A stretch of DNA of 64,000 nt from Paragordius varius (lineage: Eukaryota > Nematomorpha), in assembly GCA_964247055.1 (NCBI GenBank), contig OZ176050.1, positions 14,384,001 to 14,448,000 on the forward strand, read 5' to 3'. The position numbers were made by a program, and so were the translations under genes. The stretch's first letter is position 1. The number at the start of each line of letters is the position of its first letter. This document shows positions 49,801-60,835 of this stretch, piece after piece. The notes below the pieces were generated by a model, which made no database searches, had not been told where the DNA came from, and worked only from the letters and a program-made list of their open reading frames with translations.

Positions 49801-50288
49801 AGAACGTAAAAATATTAAGACAAATAATTTTTTTTAAGAAACAACCCCATCTCCTTTTAAAAATCTTAATTTATCCTATGTAAATAATTAAATTACAATC
49901 GTAAAATATATAATTGATTGTGTTACCAATTTACTACTCTATAATATACTTTACAGTTTAATAAAATATGTTATATTTGGAAAAAGAATTAAAAAGTATG
50001 GTCGTCTTTTAGAAAAAAATATTTGTCCTTATATTTTTACGTTTTCACCCGAAATTATTAAAATTTCACATTGTAAGCGAAAATTATCGACATTGTTGGA
50101 CGAAAAAAAGTTTAAAACCTACCCTTTTTATCAAAGTAAAAAAAAATATTAGAAAAAAGAATTATTCCGTCACACTACCTGTTGAGACCTCTAATATTAG
50201 CGTAAAAACCATATGTTAAAAATACATTAATAAACATTCTAGCCTATTCAGTAGTAATTAATTTATTCATTGGTGTTCGTATTGTTAG

Positions 50289-50320
<32 letters not shown>

Positions 50321-50445
50321 CCTCAATAATACAATTGAGACAATAGGAATAATTTAATATAAAAAGAGACAATTATTTATGGCGATAACCCTGTCATCTT
50401 GAATGAGTTCTAGCGAAACCTCAAAACGGTAAAAAAGAGCAAATT

Positions 50446-50488
<43 letters not shown>

Positions 50489-50742
50489 GTTTACAATTCA
50501 ATTTTACCCTTAAACAATTCAAATTCATCCTTGAACAATTCAAGTTTTTAAGATTAAAAATTACCAATATATTTATATATTTTTGAAAAATAAAGATTTT
50601 GTTTTAAATTAAAATATTATTGTAAAATAATAAACTATAATATAAACATATATTTCATATTAATAATGAGTTGTATTAGTTCGAAAATACATAATTTATT
50701 TTTAGGGTGAATTTGAATTGCTCAAGGGTGAATTTGAACTGA

Positions 50743-50778
<36 letters not shown>

Positions 50779-53700
50779 ACCAATCACATATTTGGTTTAA
50801 TAATCTGGTTTTCAAAAATTTGCTGAGACTGAGAAAAATACTTAGTATGGCGATAATCCTGTCATCTTGAATGAGTTCTAGCGAAACCCCGAAACGACAA
50901 AAAATAGCAAATCATTATAAACAAATTCCAATCACATATTAACACATTCAAAATGGTTTTTTTTTCAAAACAAAAAGGCTCAATCGAAAAAAATGAATGT
51001 AATTACTAAGTATGGCGACAACATCTTGAATGACTTTGAGCGAACTCAAACGGAAAAGTGAGCAATTTATTATTATATACAAATTCCAATCACATATTTA
51101 ATAATGAATTATCAAATCATAAAAAGTTTTGCAAAAAATTTATTAGAAAGAATGTAAATACTTAGTATGGCAACAACTTCGTCATCTTGAATAACTTCAA
51201 GCGAACCAGAAACGGGTAAAAAGCAATTTATTATATATAAATTTCAATCACACATTAGTCTTAATTAAATTATATCAAATCATAAAAAGGTTTTGAAAAA
51301 AATTTTATTTTCGGAAAGAATGATGTAATTACTTAGTATGGCGAAACATCTTAAATGGAAAAGTGAGCAAATTATTATTAGATACAAATTCCAATCACAT
51401 ATTTAATAACAATTTATCAAATCATAAAAAGTTTTTTTCAAAAAAAATTATTTTAAGGCTCAATCGAAAGAATGATGTAATTACTTAGTATGGCAACAAC
51501 TTCGTCGTCTTGAATAACTTCAAGCGAACCCGAAACGACAAAAAAAAGAGTGTCCACACTTTCACCCGTGTGACAAATCAAATCACCCGGGGCGTTATGA
51601 TTCATTTGGAAATTAACCGCTAAAGCTCGGAGACATCCATCGCTGGCTAGGCGGAAAGCGGGTTGGTCTTGAAAAACTTTACGGTTCAAGTGGACGCATA
51701 TGTCAGCCTGCATATCTTTCGGGCAGTATGTGAATACCTAGGAGAGATAAAAGAAATATACCATATCGATTACCATTTACAGTTCAAATTCACCCTTGAA
51801 CAATTCAAATTCACCCTTGAACAATTCAAATTCACCCTTGAACAATTCAAATTCACCCTAAAAATAAATTATGTGTTTTCGAACTTAATATAACTCATTA
51901 TTAATGAGAAATATATCTTTATGTCATAGTTTATTATTTTTTCAATATTATTATAATTTTAAACAAAATTTTTATTTTTTGAAAATATATAAAAATTTTA
52001 GGTAATTTTTAATCTAAAAACATGTATTTTATTTGAGGGTGAATTTGAATTGTTTAAGGGTGAATTTGAATTTTAAATGGTATATATATATGTGTGTGTA
52101 ATAATTGCGTCATCTGTTTAATTCGGTGTGAAATCGTGACTCATGACTGTAAACACTTCGAAAAATAAAATGATTAGTCAAAAAATTAGAGCATATGTAC
52201 ATATGAGATTAGATAAAGTTACCAAATTTAATTGTAAGAATCTTATTCTTAACTATATATATATATATATATATATAGTCGAGGCACTGATGATTTGAAT
52301 TGATTATATATTTATTTTATATACATATATATATAACAAGACCAGTTTGGAGACAGTGGTATTCAAAGCGCTCAGCTTTTTTATGTTGATACTTATATGG
52401 AGTTAACATTTGAATATGTTTATCGGTATTATATGGTTTATTATTCGACCCTTCGGAATTTTCGAGGACCACTGAGTAAAACCCCTTGAGTATTTTGATT
52501 ATAAATTGTAAACGGCATCATTAAAATAATTAATAAAGACTTTTAAAGCAGAAAAATACATTTCTTAACGTACGCACCATTATTTCCTAAAATCCCCAGT
52601 TATAAAATAATTAGATAATGATTAAACACAAATGACAAAGGCAAAAAATTGCACACAATTGAAAAAAAAACGCTTGAGACAAAATAAGCAAAAACCACCC
52701 CGACCATTAAAAACTTATAACCTTTGCAATATCGATTCCTTTGGTGGCAGCCCATCGGGAAACAATGTAATCCATAACTCTTTCTGACAAATCTTTGGGA
52801 ACTTCGTAAAGTTTCATAAAATCTCGAACATTATTTAACATTTCATGATAACGAGCTGTGTTAGCCGCCATTTGTTGAAAGATGGTTGTAACATTCCCAA
52901 ATATAGTTGCGTATAATAGTGCTAATATATACAGCGAAGCGCAAAACAATAGAGTATGGGTAAAAAACAACAAATGATTGAACGCAAACAATGTTTTTTC
53001 CTACCTTACAACATAAAATATATTAGATTATGGACAAAATTTGTCTTATATCATACGCCTATTGAATCTATCCATTAGTGGTCAACGATAATGTTAACTG
53101 ACCAAATTAATGAGAGTACACTATATGTAAGAAAATAATGGTAATGCTTAAAAGGCAAAATAAATTAAAATCTTTTTTACTATATATCATTTAAGCAAAT
53201 ATCTCTCTTTTATACTTAATATCGGTGTAAATATACTATCAAACTTGATAATAGGATCATTTGTTAAAATCAAAAAAAGTTTTAACCAACCACACCACTA
53301 GAGATCAAAAATTTATAAACCAATTATGTATAAGCCAAAAAAAATTAGTTTACAAACAAAACCAACATATCAAAAAAACTATTATATACATACATCCCAG
53401 CAGCATGATTATGATAGAGAAAATCCGCTCAGCATCAGTGCTAGGTGCAATATTTCCAAATCCTACTGTTGTTAACGACGTCATGGTAAAGTAAAGGGAA
53501 GCGATATATCTTTCCTTTTTACTGGGACCACCAAATAGTTTGGGCACGCTTTCATTCGTGTAGGAGAAGGTATGTTTGGTTTCAGGCGTCTGACCAAGTC
53601 CTATTAACCAGCTACCTGTGACATTACGCTTGGCTTCAAAGAAACCAATACTATACCAGATACAAGCAAGCCAATGTGCAAATAGTATGAAAACACTAAT

Positions 53701-56700
53701 GAGCAAGAGTAAAAAAGCGGCCGCGTATTCAAAGTAATGATCGAGTTTACGTACGACCCGTACTAAACGAAGTAAACGGACAACTTTTAAGGCACTAAAC
53801 AGGCTACTGATACCCTAAAAAATGTATACATAAACACAGTTAAATAATATTTTATACGGAATGTAGATAAAATTTCATTCAAAAGACAAGCAACCATTAC
53901 TTTTTTGAACCATTAGTTTCCTCTCAGAGGCGTAGCTAAATTTTATTTTATTTCAAAAAATAGGTATTTGAAAGTTATTATTTTAAATATCATACATAAA
54001 AATTCACCCATTTATGAGTGGTCATGTCCACGAATTTGATTATTTTTTAAAATGCAAGCGTTTGCATGGAGGGGGAAGGGGCGCCAGAAATGCAAGCTAT
54101 GCCTATGGTTTACCTATATTTATTATTTTTTACCCAATTGAAAATGTTGACAATTTACATCTTTATTTCATCATACTTTGCAATAACAATTATATATATA
54201 TACTAGCGTAAATCTCGTGCTGCTACGCAGCCCGAGGAAGTCCTTCGGACTTCTGGGGGGGACGGCTATTGGAAAAATGGAACAATAAAATGATCCACTT
54301 CGAAACATTATTTAATAATAAAATTTTATAGGAATTTTAAAATGGAGCATTCATACTAATATATTATTTAATTGGGGGAAAAATAGATTTAAAAAATTAT
54401 TTTTGTGGATTTTTTTTAAAAATGGCATTTTACGGGGGGAGCGGGTTAAAATAGGGACTAAATCAAAAAAGCGAGACGACTATGTTCGGCGCAATCGAAA
54501 ATAAGTAAACAAAAATTATATTTGAAATTGAATGGTCCAACACGTTCTCCAAAAAATTGACTTCGAACTGGGGACCTAATTCCAAAAAACGGCGAAGCTA
54601 TCGGGGCATTCATTAATGATTATATTTTTTCGATATTTGAATTTGATTGCGTTCACCGGTTTTCCGGAAACAGATCACAAAGTTACATGAGAAATCAGTT
54701 TTTCGCGGGAAGCTCCTTACCCAGCAGCTATCATCAAAGAAACGCTTGACTTTTTAGCCTTTTAACAGGGAATACGTGGAATCCATATTGAATTTTTACG
54801 GTCTCATACCTAGGGCGAAAAATCGATTTAAAAAATATTTTTGTGGACTTTGTTTTTTTAAAAAGGTGGCATTTTACGGGGGGCGGGTAAAAAGAGGGCC
54901 TAAATAAAAAAAGTGACTCGACTATGTTCGGCGCAATCCAAAATAAGTACAAAAATTATATTTGAAATAGAATGGACCAACACGTTCTCCAGAAAATTGT
55001 CTCAAAGACACGATTTTTGTGGACTTCTGTTTTCAAAAAAAACCCGTTTTTCACACGGGGTGGGCCCGAACTGGGGGCCTATTTCAAAAAAAGGGCGAAG
55101 CTATTGTCGGGGCATTCATTAATGATTATATTTTTTCAAAGTTTGGATTTGAATAGGTCTACCAGTTTTCCTGTACCAGATCACAAAGCCAGCATTTTCC
55201 ATTTTTATAAATATATAGATTAATATCATAATTTAGTATAATTGTTTTTTTAGAAAAAAATTTGTCTTTGTATTTTTATACGTTTTTGTCCGCATAATTT
55301 CAATCTTACTGTAATTTTTGTAAAAGCTTTTAATCTGAAACAGATAGAAAGGTTTTATCAACTTTTAGTTTAGGGGGGATTAGGTTATAAGAGAGACGTT
55401 TAACTGAAAATAAAACAAGTTTATTGATATAAAATTTTAGATTCTTATCTAGATTGATAACGGCATATTACGATTGATTTAATAATGTTGTATACAACTA
55501 TAAATTTAATTTAAAAAACATTTTACTTTTTATATCTTTAATTCCTTGAATCTTTGTAAATTACATTTTTACGGAAACATTAAATAAATCATTTTTGCGT
55601 TGAATCAAAATTTTAGACAAACTCATTTGATTTTTAATAATATAAATCGATGTAACGTATAATATTTACCATGTTAGTTGAAAATAAACAATGTTCTATC
55701 ACACACACCTATATCTTTTTAGGATATAATATGTTGCAACATATTTTCCATTAAAAAAATAGTATAAATATATAACGTATTATTTGAAATTTTAAACCAG
55801 TGGGCGACCCGTAAAAAAATAAAAGTCATAATACTAATAAAATCTTATATCGATGTTCTTATGCAAATTTTCCGTGAATAGATCTAGCAATTGGCAGCGA
55901 GCTAGAAAAATTTGTAATATATATCCATTTTATAATATCTGATAAAAAAACTTTTAATACTTATACATATATTTCGAATGCGTATGGCCAAGTTTTTTGT
56001 GTCAAAAATGCGGCCCCCCTGTGTTAAATTATAAATAAAGGAGAAAAATACCTCATTGACATTTTCAAAAGCACTGAAGATATCGTAGGGTAGGCACGAT
56101 AGCAAATCAATGACAAACCAAGTGCTTAAATAATTGGATCGGATTGTTTTAGGATCGGAGACGATTTCACCTTTGGGCCCGACAAACGTGGTATGAAAAT
56201 TTAGAATGATATCAATGAAAAAGATTATATCAACAACGGCATCCACAACGAGTAAACCAATATTCTCAATCGATTTATTCTTGAAGGCCACATTGAATGG
56301 CACCATGATGGCTGTGTAAAAGGTCAGAAAGAGAATAACCCAATCCCAAAGCGCTTTAAAGGCACAGTAATGCAAAATGATGTGAATTGGTGTTTTAGGC
56401 GTTTCTAGTCGATAATGCGGTAAATTTTCACCATCTAAATGGACGACCTATGTATATATATACAGTATGAGTAAGTATACATTGCTAGAAAGTTATTAAT
56501 TATGGCCAAATAGTAAATACAATAAAGGGGGCAGTATTATTGGTAGTTATTTTTTCACTTTTTACTATTATTTGCCATTGCTGCATATGCTATTTGGCAA
56601 TAATGAATAACTTTTTAGCAATATATACCTACTCATACTGTAAATGCTCTTATGCGCAAATAAAAGAATTTGGCTTTCTTTGTGTCAAGAATAAATGAAA

Positions 56701-59700
56701 GTAAACTATTTAAATATTATTTATCAGCAGTGTTCAAAATTATAAAGACAAAACATTAAAAGTAAACGATAAACATGTTAATAATTCAACCATATTTTTA
56801 ACCTTGATTTTGTTGTATGTAACCATTTCTTTTGGGTGCGAAATTATAAATTATATCGTAATTTAGTAAAATATTTAATTTCTTATTTTATAATTGCTAT
56901 TTATAAAGATTTCATAAAAAAAAGAGGGTTAAAAGAGTAATCTACTTTTAAATAAATGTTTTACCTTTAAGTTTTACAGTATGAATTATACATTGGTAGA
57001 AAGTTATCTATTGTCAAATAGCATATGCATCAACGAGAATAATTATTGGCTAATAATAGTAAAAAGTTAAAAAAAATTATTATAAGCCAATAAACTGCCC
57101 TTTGTTGTGTATGCTATTTGGCAATAATTAAAACTTTCTATAATGTATAGTTACTCACACTGTATGTTCTTACTATTTTTTACCCTATAAATGCTCGTGA
57201 AAATATAAATAAGAATTTGTTTTTAAACAAAATAAAACACATTATACAGTATGCATTTTTAATGGTTGCTTATTTCAGACTACAGTGGAAGGATTCGCAA
57301 CACAGTAATGTACGAAAAAAAAGAAAGGAAAAAATTGTTTATTTTTGTTGTTTTTTCCATATAGTACTATGTTGCAAATTGCCCTATACTATAATGTGAA
57401 ATAAGCAACCATTAAAACTGTAAATAACTTGTCTAATAAGAGCGAAAATTTCTAAATTTATAAAATAAAACAGAAAATTATTTACATGAGCTAAATTGGC
57501 AGATTTAGAACCCAAATCATTTTTTACGCCAATGTGATGATTTCCAGGTTGAAGTAATCCTTTACTCCTGGTAACTGTTCGGGCCAGTCTGGCAAACTTA
57601 CTTAAGCCTATTTAAGCATAGATTTTTATTACAAAAAAAATAATAGATTCAGTTTAATGTAACTGTAAAAATTGAAATTATTTTACACGCAAAACACAAA
57701 AAATCAAAAGACAATAGGCAAGTAACCAAACATTTAAACCTTATTTTCCCATATATATAATTATTTGAATACAATTATAAATAAGTAGGACTGATTGCGT
57801 TACCGATTTACATCTCTATTTCACGCTATGCTGATTAAAACAATGAATCAAATTTAAAGTATAAAAATAAATATGTGTCTTTACGTTTTTAATTTGTCTG
57901 TAAAATTTTAATTTCGAAATGCATATTACCTGGTTTTATATCATGATAGAGTGGTTGTTTGATTGGGGTGATGTCGCGAAATGTCACCAAAAACAGAATT
58001 ATATTTTCTTTGTCATCTTTGATGGGGGTTGTGAAGAGCAGAACCCACAACGGACTACCTTAAACCGCAAAATTAAATTATTATGTAGCATTCAATCAAC
58101 GTTATAATATATATAAAATTAGATAAAATCATAAATATTAATTTTGATCCAAACAATTAAAATCTACAAGTAACCCTTAAATATTTTTTTTTGCTTAAGA
58201 AAAGTAAAATCGAATTATATTTGGTTTAAAGTGGTATCTTAGCTTGTTCATTTATATAGTTTAAAAAATACACAACAATCAAATGTTTTTTGAGAGAACT
58301 CACATGCAATTTATCTTAAAAAATCAGGACTCTACACTAATAGCGAAAAAAATCCATTTTAGAGTTAAAAAAAAGTTTTTGCCATTTTTAAAAAATAATT
58401 ACCATTTTTGCGATACAGCAAAATTTCCAAATGCAAGGATTCCGGGTTCTCAAGCGCACATTCCAAACGTCGAAGACTTTCTTTATCGGTTAGTTCGCCG
58501 GCCAGGAAAGTGCACGTACAACTTTTATGCATAATATCGGCCCGACTATAACCGATCATTTTGCAAAAGGCTTCATTGCAATACACGATGGGAAAGCCTA
58601 CGATTTGAGCGTTAGCCAACAAAAAATTGGAATCTAAGATATATGTAAGGTAAAATAAATTCCATTTTTTTAGTAGCACTTAGACTAAAATCAAATATTT
58701 TTATTAACAATGCGGGAAAACAAATTGAAACCATTACAAAAGCTGGTATTTATATGAATATTGATGCACCTAAATATAAAAATGATTTAGATCGTACTTA
58801 TTTTATGGATAGACCTCAAGGTAAAAATTTAGCCAACACATCATGTGTGAAATAAATTTAAAAAAATACGATTTTCAATAATGTTGTAAAATAAAAATGG
58901 CTATGAAGTGGTTTGATGTGAAACTTTTTTTTCAAAACTAAATTTTATTTAGATATTTTGGAAGCTTATTTATTTAATTTTAGGAAGTATAATTTTAAAT
59001 TGGGATCGGTAGTGTTTAAATACAGATTTATAAAATCATTTGGGATCTTTTACCCTAATTTGAATCGAAATGCCAAAAATTAAAAATAAATTAAAATTAA
59101 AACAAATTTTATCTCTTATTTTACGTTTTGTCTTTATAATTTCATTTTTACAGTTTCTGAGAAATATATATAAAGACACCGTTTAAATTATATTTACTTA
59201 TGAATAAAAACCATTTTACAATATCAAGAGCCATATAAAATCCTATTTCATCATTCAACAAGAAATAATTATGCACATAAATTATAACATATTTCATACA
59301 CTAACTGGTTAAGAATTGAGATAATAACCTTAAAACACTCTAATAGGACGTACTGAAAAGTTTTTATATTCCAATAAAAATAAATAAATTTACTGTTAAG
59401 TGCTTCCTTTTTTTGTTCGCTTGCCTTTGAAGAATAACTCTCAAGGTGTTAATCAAAATCAAAAAAAAATTTTGCTTGTGTTACCACACCTAACTATTTT
59501 CTGCAATTTTATTGATATTATTAATAGCGATATAGAGCTTTATAATATTAAATGAATGTTTAATCCTAACAATATAGCGATCAAAAACTAAGCGATTTTC
59601 CTTATAACAATGTATATATATAGATAAAGCGTTATATAACTATTCACCTAATTTTTGGACAAACAAACTTTTTACCTTAAATATATAGGGAGTTTAGGGT

Positions 59701-60801
59701 TTATATCCATAATTTTGTTTATAATATTAAACATTGATTAAATATTGATATCAAAACTTGGATTTAATTTCTTTCACACACGATTCATTTATTAAGATCC
59801 TTAAAACATAAGCAAACCTTAAAAATTAACCCATGTGATCAATAACACCACTTTATTAATTTTTTGAAATAATTTTTTCACCCGGGATATTTAGAAAAGA
59901 TAGACCAAATTTAAGATATATAGATATTCTTTGGCCTTCTTGGGTCAATATCTATAATAATTTAAAAATAGATAATTTTAATCGTCCCAAACAAGCATAT
60001 GAATTTTATTCATAGTTTAATCATGAATTTAACAGATAATAAATAAAATTGTTTTGAGGATTTAATTTTAAGCTTTCTTGTCAGTATTTACATAGATTGA
60101 ATTGTGATGTGTTTAATATTAGATGCAATGTCATAATTTTGGCAAAAATTAATTCCCAAAAAAGTACACAGTAACGAAAGAAGAAAGAGCTAATCAGTGT
60201 TTTAATTGGCTAAAAAGGGTATATAAATTCATTTGCATATATAAAATATTCGTTTACAATTAGTACATATTTAATTAAAATTTAATAAAAACAGTGGCGT
60301 TGAAATATTATGCAATAATTGTCGAATTACATAGAAATACCAAAAATAGCTCGTTATTGTATAATTACTTACAAGGTACACACAAAAAGCCCAAATAATA
60401 AAGTTTAAAATGATTGATGGTTTTTTTTGCAAATAAATAATAAAAAATTTATAAACGATCTATTAAAAACAAAAATAAAATATAAAATTAAATGTACATT
60501 AATATCAGTTGTCTACTGTTTTCATAAAACAGGGTTTTTTATGTTGCTAAGTTTAGACCGATTTTTAAATTTATTCTATTGTAACACAATCTATTTTCAT
60601 ATATTTTTGCTTTAAACCTATTTAATCTCCCCATTAGATGATAAGGCGTGTTGCAATTTCGTACAAGCCAAAAAATTACCTGTAAAAACGCCACTGTTTT
60701 TGATACTAAAAATCCGTCCGTAAATTATCCATAAAATGTAAAAAAAACCAGGAAATTCAATACAATTAAATACAACTAAAGATTTTATTTAACAATTTTT
60801 G

Positions 60802-60835
<34 letters not shown>

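Noticed and set aside
49400-52083. CRISPR-like look of the regularly spaced TTCAAATTCACCC units
   Set aside because: Eukaryotic DNA; the units are contiguous inside inverted-repeat ends, without unique spacers.
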